From the NCBI GenBank assembly GCA_027625915.1, contig JANTQA010000029.1, forward strand, positions 5,580,001 to 5,644,000: a DNA stretch of 64,000 bases, read 5' to 3'. The stretch comes from Anaeramoeba flamelloides. Its lineage: Eukaryota; Metamonada; Anaeramoebidae. Of this stretch, positions 20,801 through 30,168 are shown piece after piece. The notes below the pieces were generated by a model. It was given only the letters and a program-made list of their open reading frames with translations. It was not told the DNA's origin and did not search any database. Positions within the stretch are counted from its first letter, which is position 1. Each line of letters opens with the position of its first letter. The position numbers and the translations under genes were made by a program.

Positions 20801-21240
20801 AATGCCCCACAAATACATACTCTAATGATTATTCTTCAACTGCTTGTAAATATTGCCCCATAGGATACGAAACAAACCCAAATCAAGACGATTGTATCAA
20901 ATGCCAAAAGGGATATTACAAAAATAAAACAGATATTAACTGCACTCCCTGCGAAGAGAATTATTTTAATAACAATGAAGGGATGACTTATTGCCTAAAA
21001 TGCGGAATCGATGGCATTTGCTTAGGGGGTAACCAATGTAACATTGGGAGAGATCCAGATAGCTTTTGTTCACAATGCATAATTGGATATTATTTGAAAA
21101 ATGGAGAATGTAAAAAATGTGGAGCCAATTGGATATGGAGTCTTTGGATTGCATTTATTTTATTAATAATTATCTTGCTTATCAAATATAAAAAAAAAAT
21201 CCAAAAGATATTATTATTAAAAAAAAAACCCATTATTTGA
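17872..21240 (+). CDS. large SBBP-repeat / ephrin-receptor-like surface protein, copy 1 (N-terminal 1,122 residues)
   Basis: The start ATG at 17872 is chosen because it opens a clean signal peptide (LIVFLFLIVVLTKI). A Lys/Gln-rich stretch follows. From about 305 to 780 come SBBP/beta-propeller-type repeats (YSTYIGG, NGNIYLLGLTQSSDFPI, WASYLGGNKSDYASTIRMD, DIWVGGSTRSLDFPVT). From about 790 to 1080 there are about 14 Cys-rich units of the CPxGTY...CxxC type, as in ephrin-receptor-like or GCC2/GCC3 domains. A membrane segment at about 1087-1106 (WSLWIAFILLIIILLI) ends the extracellular part. The frame stops at 21240, while homologous sequence continues to 22722 in shifted frames. The paralogue at 30169-32506 shows that the full protein has a multi-pass membrane and coiled-coil tail. 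Ligand and function are unknown. Confidence 0.85.
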   Translation: MLTKNNQLIVFLFLIVVLTKINTQSQIKETKNKISSLIPEKQKEKKKELVITIKTKDLEFHFEKEFYSIDFLQQAKTKEQTKTQEQKQKEQNIKEQEHQKNQQTWQRNGISDSSFKIWISQKKNINSGKCKKELIIYEKNIEKFRKNRNDLKANLKIVEYKNVLCGVDQYFEINKETNNLKSNFNFTNFRQIKNLVINYEYPRGLEPRIKQTTHSLIFTSKSNKDLTYLQESQPLIINSQHRTCKGQYNVLQNGNNHVSIEYQIPESFLSDPKTKNKSTKTNTNRKTNTNKNNNQSDVKWVLIDPEYSTYIGGVDYEKGTGTRYDQNGNIYLLGLTQSSDFPIVGSNVYNPNYSSESDYDAVIIKAKDGTDLFWSTFICKVGWYFNYYNGLSVDLSDNQAIISGTTEFPKHYPTTSNAWQNNSKNCAQNCPYGYSGFVSKINENGTDLVFSTLVCGYADGCVYVSSHEIIYDHEEETNYGDNYSIYFVGVTNGTQFPGYGLTNDGFKCTSKNFGYDYIFGKISNDGSQLLQTQCLGGTNSELPWEHCLKVDKDYLVFQLYTYSMDFPVTNGAFQQERSTNSYTCVVGQLNITTFELNWASYLGGNKSDYASTIRMDSNQDIWVGGSTRSLDFPVTLDAYRTEGIATNDTNDSFLTKISKDGERLLYSTFLGTSPTDSTNYPNVAELRIDKNNDQILLIGGAGLVSDHINIPSDLNYGNGSFLLYFNYTNNEFLKAYSYGGIINSLDTFNNRIENFAITGEIRYYALRTTDDAFQKEKPGYYDVIFSGNMYGCPKGYYSEDEKFGKCYSCPQGTFNAESDQISKDNCTECERGFYNDKHGATQCKKCAKGTYSSQMGQPQCEECAMGTYQPNEESLDCISCPIGTYNTNQGSTSNSSCIKCRVGTYGLTEAAESYQDSCRDCPLGTYNDEEGKSICKDCPISFYNEYTGSTSRGSCQKCPKGTFSQEEGLASLNECSKCPTNTYSNDYSSTACKYCPIGYETNPNQDDCIKCQKGYYKNKTDINCTPCEENYFNNNEGMTYCLKCGIDGICLGGNQCNIGRDPDSFCSQCIIGYYLKNGECKKCGANWIWSLWIAFILLIIILLIKYKKKIQKILLLKKKPII

Positions 21241-22722
21241 AATCTATTTTACTTTTTTTACAATTATTGGCCACAATTTTATCAATGAACATTACATGGC
21301 AAGGAGTATTTGATACCACTATAATCGCAGCCATATCTTTATTTAATATGGACATTGCAACAATCATCACTCCAGATTGTTATCAAAACTGGGATTTTTA
21401 TTCAAAATATTTAATGATGGTCTTGGCTCCAATTTTCTTAATTACTTTAATTATTTTATGTTATTTGTTCCTAAAAAGTGATTCGTTTTGTAAACACTAA
21501 TATATTTTTAATAAGTGAAAAAGTTGACAATATCAATTTTGAAAAGTTAAATATCAAAATTTTTTATTTTATAACATTGTGTTGCCGATATTTATATATC
21601 CCAGAAACAATTATTACAAGTATACCCTTCCAAAAAACATGGCAAACTGCCCTCAAAAAATATACTTTAAATTATTACCCCAATATTTCCACAGACGATG
21701 AAAAATATCAAAATTTTTATCCTTGGTTTGTATTTTTTTTAATCATTTATATGGTATTCATCCCAATTACCTTTATCATAATTTTGATTTTGTCAAAAAA
21801 AAATAATTTCAATGATTACTGGGGAAAGCGATTTGGATGGCTATGGGAATTCTATAAAACCCAACGATTTTATTGGGAAATAATCAAAATCATCTTTAAA
21901 TTTTTCATCATAATAACACCAATACTCATATCCACTTCAAGTCATTTAACTCTGGTCTTAGTTTTGTTATTATGCTTGTTGGTAATTATGATCATACTAA
22001 TTTTGATTTTCAAACCTTATCCCAGAATAATCCCCTTTGATAAGGAAAAGAGAAAATATAAATCATACTGGGAAAAAATGTCACCAGAAGATCTTCTCAC
22101 AATTGGGCTATACTTGGTATTAATAGCAATCGTTTCTTCAAATATCGAAGAATTGAAAAATATTTTTTTTTAGTTTTAAGCCCAATCGGTATCGTTTTTG
22201 GCATTTATGGGAACAAGAAAAAATTTAAAAGAAATGTGGTACAGACAAAAAAAACTCCAAATTAAATGGTGACGATGAAATAAATGAATCAAGAATGAAA
22301 AAATTTAGTTTTGTAGTTAGCGAAAACCCCAATTTACATGCCAATGCAAAAAAATTAAGTGATAAAAATGAAAAAATAAATGATGAAAATCAAAATAGCC
22401 TTTCAACAACTTCAAGTCAGAGAACAGACTCTTCTTCAAATTCTTCTTCAAATTTTGATTCAAATGATAGTCAAAATGAAAATGACATTGGAAAAAAATG
22501 GAAAAAATAATAGTGATGTGGAATTAAAAAAATGTTAAGATTAAAATTAATTCAATTGGAGATCAAAAAATCGGACATTTGAAACAAGAAAATGAAAAAT
22601 TAAAGTTAACAATTGATGAATTAGTCGACGAAAAAGAAAAATACATCCAAGAAAATTCAACACTAAAAGAAAAAATCCTTCAATTACAGAATGATCTAAA
22701 ATCTTTGAAAGAAAAAGATTAA
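21241..22722 (+). pseudogene. frame-disrupted C-terminal third of the copy 1 receptor gene
   Basis: Sequence matches codons of the intact paralogue at 31020-32506 at about 99% but is split into three or more frames. Compared with the paralogue, all eight length changes I can find are one-base differences in A or T runs: at about 21221, 21253, 21474, 22164, 22194, 22246, 22493 and 22535. Seven are one base longer and one (near 22164) is one base shorter. The parts encode eight or so membrane spans, a Ser/Asn linker and a C-terminal coiled coil ending SLKEKD. Either this copy is a recent pseudogene or the consensus has homopolymer errors. An AATAAA lies at 22746. Confidence 0.75.
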
Positions 22723-23882
22723 TAATTATCTAAATTTAATTCTTTAATAAATATTATGTTTGAGAATGATTTACAATTTTTCAAAACCTGAAATCATTTT
22801 CATAACCTTCTATGTCACACTAGATTTTTTTTTTTTTTTGGTTTAATTTTATAGAGGAATTTTGAAGTAAACTTTTGTTTTTTATTTTCTCAAAATTAAA
22901 TAAATAAGTTATTTTCGATAATATATTGAAGAAATAATAATAACCTGTTAATTTTTACGAGTTGATTCATCATAAAAATTATATTAAAAATAATTATGTT
23001 TATTAAATTTTATTCTTTTTTTTTTTTTTTTTAAAAGAAAAAATTTTCATTTTAATACTTTATACTTTCTATAATCGTCAAAACAACAAAAAAAGACAAT
23101 TTTTTGATTTTTTTTCTATTTTTTGTCTGGTTTAATCTTCATTATATCGGGAAGAATATTTGTAAATGAAAAAGATCAAGTGGTTACTTGCTGATAATGA
23201 AATACCGAAACAGAAAAGTATGAGTAACTTGATAATAAAATCGAAACCGAAAAGGCAAAAAAATTTCAAAGTATAAAAACAAATCAGATCAATAAGTAAA
23301 AAGAAATTACAACAATTAAAAAACTATCACCATATGGATATTTATGATCAATTAACAAATTAAATTAACCAAAAGTATAGTGATTGTTATTTTGGGTGTT
23401 CTTTATTAAAGATAGATTTGGATATTTTTTTATTTTTATTTTTTATTATTTATCAAACCCTTTTTAAATAAATTTTTTTTTTTTTTTCTTTTTTCTTATT
23501 ACTTTACAATTTTTTTTGTATTTCTAAATCTAAAAAAAATTGGGTATGTCTTTCCCTTGAATAATCGTGAAATCTATGCTTTTACACTTATTTTACCTTT
23601 AATGAAATTTTTATGAAAGGACATTTATACTGTGATTTGTATTTCTTTAATAATTAAAAAAAAAAAAAAGATTGTTGTTTTTTTTAATATAATGATTCAT
23701 TTATAAACTTAATTGTTCTTTCTTTTCATTATTTCGAAAAAAATATTTTTAATAAAAAGTTTAATTAAAAATTTAATTTTTTTTTTGGTATATTAATTTT
23801 TAATTTTTCAATTATAAAAGAATGTATTCCATTGATTAAAATCAATTATTCTTAACCATTTCAAAACAAATTTGTTTTTTTA
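22723..23882 (+). repeat. 3' flank of receptor copy 1, duplicated at 32507-33620
   Basis: The first roughly 100 bp after the stop are almost identical in both copies. Similarity then falls visibly, with many substitutions and indels, but stays alignable to about 23882/33620. Landmarks are GTTACTTGCTGATAATGA, TATGAGTAACTTGA and the LINE-tail-like block at 23560-23660. Part of it is also repeated inverted at 24095-24440. Confidence 0.7.
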
Positions 23883-24440
23883 TTGATGGAAGAAGTGTAA
23901 ATTAGACTCTAAATGTCCTTTTAAAAAAATTTCCTCAAAGGTGATTTAAGTAAAAAGTCATAGATTTCCCAATTGTTTAAGGAAAAGACACACCATATTT
24001 TTTTTTATGTTTAAAAAGAAAAAGCAAAAAAATGAATTGAAAAAAGGAAAAGGAAAAAAGAAAAAGAAAAAATTTGAAAGAAAAAAAGAAAAAAGAAAAA
24101 ATAAAAGAAATTTAAAAAGGGTTTATAAGGAGCAATTGGTAAAAAATCAAAGAAAAAAAAAAACCAAATCTATCTTTAATTAAATACTCCCAAAACCACA
24201 ACTACAATACTTTTGGTTGATTTAATTTAATTTGATAATTGATCATGAATTTATACTTGGAGAACATTGTTTAAGTTGTTATAATTTCTTTTTATTTTTT
24301 TATTATGATCAGTTTATTTGCTTTAAACCTTTGGTTATTTTTAGTCTTTGCTTTTTATTTTTTTTTTCAAGTTACTCATACTACCGTGTTTCAGTATCTC
24401 CTTATTAGTAGTAATCGCTTGATATTTTTCCTTTGTAACT
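23165..24440. repeat. large inverted repeat (potential hairpin) downstream of receptor copy 1
   Basis: 23165-23660 and 23885-24440 are imperfect reverse complements with a spacer of about 225 bp. Landmarks are ACTTGCTGATAATGAAATAC on the left against the complement of GTATCTCCTTATTAGTAGTA on the right, ATGATCAATTA, AACCAAAAGTAT and AAAGATAGATTTGG. Each arm ends inward in a LINE-tail-like block (GTGAAATCTATGCTTTTAC and its complement). Confidence 0.65.
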
Positions 24441-26607
24441 CTTCTTTTCAATATAATTAAGATTCAACCAGGTTAAAAATGGAAAACAATACAAAAAATT
24501 GATTTTTATTATATTTTTAAAAAGAAAAAAGTATTTTAAGAAATAGTAAAAAAAATTGTTTTTCTAAAATATCATAAAACTCTCCTTTCTTACAATTAAT
24601 ACTCTTATTTGTGAAAATTTATTTTAGTTCAATTATCAAAATAAAAATTCTAGTTAAAGATAATTTCAAAGTTTATCATTTTGAATAAACCTTGTAAAAA
24701 TAATTTAGAATTAGTATAACATCAAAGTAGCTGAATTGATATATTTGATAAATACAAATCAAAAATTTATCAAAAATTTGGTCTTCAGGTTTCTGTTATT
24801 TCTCTGATTTCTATGATTTCTGTGGTTTGCTTTTTCAAAAAGAAATGAAAATATTTTAAAGTATTTTTAACTTTTAAAATATAAAGTTCTTCAAATATTT
24901 GTTTATTTTTGTTTTAAAGTATGTTTTTTCAAGTTATTAGAACAGGTTAAGAGAATAACCAAAAAAATTATTTATCACAAGTCTAGAGTTATTTAACTCA
25001 GATTTTGTTTCCAGCTAAGTGGTTATATTTCATAAAATATCGAATTGAAAGATTGAACTTCTTTCCTTTTTTTGAATAAATTCAAATAACAAAAAAAAAA
25101 AAAACAAGAATAAAAATAATCATTTTCCAAACTCTAAAAAACCCCAATAAAACTCGCATGTTTTTTTTTTTTTTTTCAAATAAGTTTATCTACTTAGTTT
25201 ATCAAACTATAACTTTAGTATTCATAAGACGTAACACTTTAAGTACCTTTGGGTAGATTTAAAACTTAGATTATAAAAAAATTGATTATATTAAACTGCC
25301 CAGCCTATGAAAATAATCGTAAAATCTGGATATCTGAATTAAAAAAAATCAATATATCTCATATATTAAAAAAAAAATAATATTTTTAATATTATTATCA
25401 GAAAAGTATCCATAACTTTATTAGCCCTAGTGGAAAATACAAGTATATGGAAATCTTTAAAAAAATTTCTAAATCACAATTTAGGAATTCCGGTAAACAA
25501 GAGGAACTAAAAAATCCTCCCTTAAACAATAAAAAAAAAAAAAAAAAAATTGATTATATTTAAAAGAAGGATTTTATTTTAAATATTTGGAATTAATATA
25601 TATTTTGAATTACTTTTCTAAATTAAAAGATAGAGACCAAAATAAAATTATCACATTATATCTAAAAATGAACAATTAAGACATTCCTAAATAACTTTAA
25701 TTACATATTTTTTTTTTAATTTCAAGATTAACTTTATAATTAATAAAGAAGTGAAAAAAAAAATAACAGACATAACATTTTATTCTTAATTTTAGGAAAA
25801 TTGTTACGTAAAATATTTTATATTTGATCCTTAATTTTAGAATCTATTTTTCAAATAATAGACCTTTATGAAATCAATACCACCACTACTTATCGCTTTT
25901 TAATGATTTCTTGATCAGCTATATAGTTATTATATTATAAAGAAACTTCAATTTTTAATTTTGAAACATGGAATAAACTTTTCTGCATATTAATTGGACA
26001 ACAATATAGAGTTAATCCCTTAAGACAAAAAAAATAATTGATTATAAAGTGCCTTATTTTTGATCAAATCTTCTCTAATATCGATTAAACTACTTAGGGT
26101 CGAATTGAAAAAATATTTAGTCTTCTTACTTTGTTTTAAATGAGGGGGATTGAAAAAAAAAATTCATTGAATAAGTATAAAAAAATTGTTTTTGATCAGA
26201 AGTACTTTTGAAATTCTGTATCTCTATTTTTCAAAAGAAAACCTAAAATCAAAAGATACTTGAAAGATGGTTAATTATTGCTATTTTGAATATTATTTCA
26301 GAAAAAAATTTTACTTTTCAATATCCTTCCAAAAGATGATTTCTCGAGAGACAGATTGAAATTTGTTTGATCTGTTTATTTTTTTTTGTTTTTTATCATC
26401 TATATTAGTACTTGTTAAGTAAAATAAGTTTCCTAAAAGTGAAAAGGAAGATCTCAGAATTGAAAAAATAATCAAATGAAATTTATTGAAAAGTTAAACT
26501 TCAAATACCAGTAGATGATCTAAAATTCAACCATAACACTTGCCTCCTTGGTACTGTAATTTTAAGTTTAAAATTCTTACTAGAATTAACCTAAATAAAT
26601 ATCTTCT
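24441..26607. other. gene-free spacer
   Basis: Only the LINE scrap at about 25290-25525 is identifiable. The rest is AT-rich with A/T runs. I see no coding region; the region 26400-26607 just before the DHHC gene shows no certain upstream exon. Confidence 0.55.
25290..25525 (+). mobile_element. LINE C-terminal scrap, plus strand
   Basis: It reads CPAYENNRKIWISELKKINI, followed after interruptions by IFKKISKSQFRNSGKQEEL. CPAY-x-x-NR is shared with the knuckle of the LINE pieces at 2790-3045 (CPAYKINR) and 57960-58060 (CPSYEKNR). It is decayed and 5'-truncated. Confidence 0.5.
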
Positions 26608-26685
26608 TTGGAAAATGATTTTTGTAATAAAAAAATCATTTTTTCTGTTTCTCTTTTTCCTGAATCTGAAAAAAGTCAAACCAAA

Positions 26686-28137
26686 ATGAAAAAATATAAA
26701 CCAATTGTCGAATTTGAAGACTACCTCAAAACACCAAAGCCTTCATTTAAACTCTGCTGCCTTCGATTTTATTTTGATCATTCTGTTTTGAGGTGTGGGA
26801 ATCGGGATATTGGGCCAGACTATGTCATAACGATTTTTATTTTGCTTTTTGTTTTATGTTATAGTACTTTTGGTTACCACCATGTAATTTTCAATTTAAC
26901 CAACCCTCTTTTTCGCTATTCCTTGGTTTTTTTTTTTGATCTTCTCTTGGCGTTCTTTCTAACGAGTTATTTTCGGACAGTTTTTATGAATCCTGGGACA
27001 GTCCCGTTCGATTGGAATTTAAATGAGATTCAGAATTTTGAAAAACATTTCCAAAGTTCCGATTCTTATCATGGAACTAGTGGGAGTCACTCGAAATCTA
27101 ATGAAAACGAGAAATATTCGCAAATGAATTTAAAAGAAAAAATAATTGAAATTCAAAAACAAAGAAAAATTCAATCAAAAAAAAAATATTTTTTTAACAA
27201 AAAGAAAAAACAGAAAAGAAGAATATGGAACAAAGATCCTCGTGTGCCAAAATCTCAAATAAAAAGTTTCAATGATTATCAAAAAAAGCAAAAAGAAAAA
27301 GAATTTGAGAAAGAGAAAGAGAAAGAGAAAGAGAAAGAGAAAGAGAAAGAGAAAGAAAAAGAAAAAGAAGAAGAAGAAGAAGAAGAAGAAGAATTAGAAA
27401 CAAACGAAAAGAGTGAAAATGAAAAAAATAAACAAAAGGGTTCTGGATTTGAAATGGCAACAATAGAATTAAACCAAGCAGGTGGAGAACTGTCAAATGA
27501 AGAAATTGAAAACAGTGGGCATGCTAAGCAAATTGACGGATTAGCACTTGTAAGATTATCTGATTATCCACTTTCGAAAAAAGAACATAAAAAGGCATCC
27601 AAAAGACCCACTCCGATGCGTGCAAAATATATCAAAAGGCACCACGGTATTGTTTTAAAGGCAGACCATGTCTGCCCATGGGTTGCAAACGTTGTTGGCT
27701 TCAGGAATTATAAATTCTTTTTTTTGGTTCTGTTTTATGCAGAAATTTTAACTTTATACATTGCACTGACTTGCGGGCCAATTGCAATCAAGGGGCACGG
27801 GATCAAGGATGACACAACAAGACTGCACGCCGTGGCAACGTCGATTCTTGGTCTTTGCTTTTTCATATCAACTCTTCCTTTAATGTTAACCCACGTCTCC
27901 CTCATTTTTAAAAATAAAACCACAATTGAACATTACGAGTATTGGGAAGAAAAAAATCTCGTCAATGTTTTCGACTTAGGGAAAAAGCAAAATTGGGTTC
28001 AAGTATTTGGTGAAAAAAAACTTTTGTGGTTTCTTCCTATATATTCAACACCTGGCGATGGATACCATTTCCCAACCAACCTACTAAACGAAAACGATTC
28101 TTTTTCAAATTCTCAAATGGTTGATATTGATTTTTAA
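26686..28137 (+). CDS. DHHC-family protein acyltransferase with a degenerate zinc-binding domain (DHVC)
   Basis: The ATG at 26686 gives 483 residues; the open frame runs upstream without another ATG. Four membrane segments flank a cytosolic loop. MNPGTVP follows segment 2, where DPG is usual. A long Lys/Glu insert (KEKEKE then E-run) follows. The core is RNYK-preceding VLKADHVCPWVANVVG, with Asp327-His328-Val329-Cys330, then segments 3 and 4, TTIE at 412-415 and a C-terminal block LLWFLPIYSTPGDGYHFP like the PaCCT region. By alignment with the family pattern, the structural Cys are replaced (positions now Ile, His, Ile, Val) while the catalytic Cys, TTxE and fold remain. Family members S-palmitoylate membrane proteins. 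Some yeast members (Akr1, Pfa5; DHYC) also have a reduced Cys set, so activity remains possible. Confidence 0.87.
   Translation: MKKYKPIVEFEDYLKTPKPSFKLCCLRFYFDHSVLRCGNRDIGPDYVITIFILLFVLCYSTFGYHHVIFNLTNPLFRYSLVFFFDLLLAFFLTSYFRTVFMNPGTVPFDWNLNEIQNFEKHFQSSDSYHGTSGSHSKSNENEKYSQMNLKEKIIEIQKQRKIQSKKKYFFNKKKKQKRRIWNKDPRVPKSQIKSFNDYQKKQKEKEFEKEKEKEKEKEKEKEKEKEKEEEEEEEEELETNEKSENEKNKQKGSGFEMATIELNQAGGELSNEEIENSGHAKQIDGLALVRLSDYPLSKKEHKKASKRPTPMRAKYIKRHHGIVLKADHVCPWVANVVGFRNYKFFFLVLFYAEILTLYIALTCGPIAIKGHGIKDDTTRLHAVATSILGLCFFISTLPLMLTHVSLIFKNKTTIEHYEYWEEKNLVNVFDLGKKQNWVQVFGEKKLLWFLPIYSTPGDGYHFPTNLLNENDSFSNSQMVDIDF
27300..27392 (+). repeat. purine tandem repeat (GAGAAA)n / (GAA)n in the DHHC gene
   Basis: Perfect or near-perfect GAGAAA hexamers followed by GAAGAAGAA encode alternating Lys-Glu and then a Glu run in the cytosolic loop. 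The length is probably variable between strains. Confidence 0.85.
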
Positions 28138-30168
28138 TTTGTCACAATAATCCATTACCCAACAAAAATCAATAAAATAAATTGAATATTTCCGAAAATT
28201 TTCAAAAATAAACATATTGAAACAAATTTTTATTAAAAAAGATCAAATAATTGTATTTCGGATTTATTGTCAAGAACTAAATGTTGAAGACACTTGGTCT
28301 GGTAAAGAGAGAATTTTGAAGTGACTATATTTGTGTCTCCTAATTCAAAGAGTATCTAAAATAGACACAGTCATTAGAAGAGTTTTAGACTTAATTTAGT
28401 TTTCTAAAATAATTGTATTTCAGATTTTTAAGCAAGTAGGTACATTTTACCATTTTGAAAAATTTTAATTGTGAGAATCTTACTGAAATTAGTTTTTTTG
28501 AGTGCCATTGCATATTGAAACTTTGAAACCAAAATACCATTCACAACTCTTTTTATGAAAAGAAATCAAAGTAAATCAGAGTTGAATCTTTCATTTTTCA
28601 ATTTTTTCGAACATTTTTTTTGATTAAATTTTTGGTTTATTTAAATTAGGTTTTGAATCGAGAAATGTGTTTAATGTTGTTTTTGAATAGTTCAATCTTT
28701 GATCCTAAAGTCAAAGATAATTATTAGAAATAAATAAAAAATCAGAATATTCCATTGTCTGTTAGGTTTTCTCAAAAGATAATTTTTACTTTCAGACTTA
28801 ATCGTTAACTTTTCAATATTCTTCTTTACAAGGTAAACAATTTTCCTTGTTTTTAATGATAATTTCCAATTATATTTTCTAAAGTGGTGTAAATAACCCG
28901 GGGTTTTTATTATAACCCATTACAAAAATTCTACTCATGTCAAAAAATATCGGGTGACTGTAGAAATAAAAGAAACAAATTAAAGGAATGAAAACAGCAT
29001 CTAAACAAGAAATAGGTTTGTTTAAATAAATTTTAATAAAGAATTATCGAGATATTAAAAGAGTAAAATGTAATTTTTTGTCGAAAAAAAAGAGAAAAAT
29101 ATAAGTTTTTTGAATTTTTAAAAAAAGTATTTTTAATCTCAGAAATTTTGACAATATGACGAAATTTTTGAATCAAAAGTATTTAATATTATTGAGCCGT
29201 TTCCATTAATCAAAGATCAAACCTCTAAAGTCAATTTGAATCTGAACCAAGAATATATATGTGTCTTCCTATCTTGAAATACCCAAGTCTGAAAAAAAAA
29301 TGCGAGTTAAATTTTTGTAATGGGCTTAAGGTTGTCAACACGGTTTATTTAATCAACTGTAAGATGTTACTGTTTTTATAATAAAGCAAGCATATAGGTT
29401 TAACTAGTGTTTCCAAAATAAAAAGTGTTTTTTTTTGTTATAAAAGGCCTATACATCAGCACATCAAAGAAACCAATAACACACCCTAAGTAAATATGGT
29501 ATTGGTTTATTAAACTTTTATTATTCAAATTGAAATTTTATAAATAAAGGATTGGATTGAAAAATGTATCTCAAAAAATTGAGTTAATTTTTGAGAAAAA
29601 TTTCTTCTTTACAAAAAAAAAAAATTTCCAAAAAATTGAAAAAATTTGAAAATTTTCATCAAATTGCATTTCAATTTTTATCAAAATATCCAGATGTTTA
29701 CTTTCAAAATTGATTTGTACTTAGGTATAATATTTGGTAGTAAATTGGATGTTACATTGGAACGAGAAGAAAAAAAACACTTTGTTTACAGTCAGTTACA
29801 CTTTTAAGACACAAATTTTCAAGGAAAAGCAAGACACAATAAAATCTCAAATTAGAGAACATTTTTTGATAAATTATTTACACAAATAACTTTCCTAGAA
29901 TCGGAATTTTGTAATTAATTTGAACTTTTTTTTGGGTCTTAAATTTTGTTGAAAGTTTGGGTCTTAAAAGGAGTACTGACTTTATTTTGAAACATGGATT
30001 ATAGTTGTTAAGCACTCATTTTTTTGACCACTGCAAGTGTGCAAAAATGTTTTCTTATACTGTTATTTCAATATTAAATTAGAATAATTTTCACTTCATT
30101 TTCATCATCCTTTTTGAAAATGTGCCACAAATTACAACCCTGTTCTTTTGGATTTCTATTTTAATAGA
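28138..30168. other. spacer between the DHHC gene and receptor copy 2
   Basis: No gene is seen. 28300-28400 matches, in reverse, the repeat at 46740-46830 (GACTATATTTGTGTCTCCTA / CTTTGAATTAGAAGTCTC type). An inverted pair around CCCATTACAAAAATT occurs at about 28916 and 29310. A MITE lies at 29789-29981. The rest is featureless AT-rich DNA. Confidence 0.5.
29789..29981. mobile_element. MITE family B, copy 2
   Basis: Inverted ends CAGTCAGTTACACTTTTAAG and the complement of CTTAAAAGGAGTACTGAC. It has the same size and interior layout as 13865-14066. It sits about 190 bp left of the breakpoint where duplicated receptor sequence begins. Confidence 0.6.

Noticed and set aside
27269-27496. Leu/Ser-rich minus-strand frame in the DHHC gene
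   Set aside because: It is the complement of the GAGAAA repeat, open only because of the repeat.
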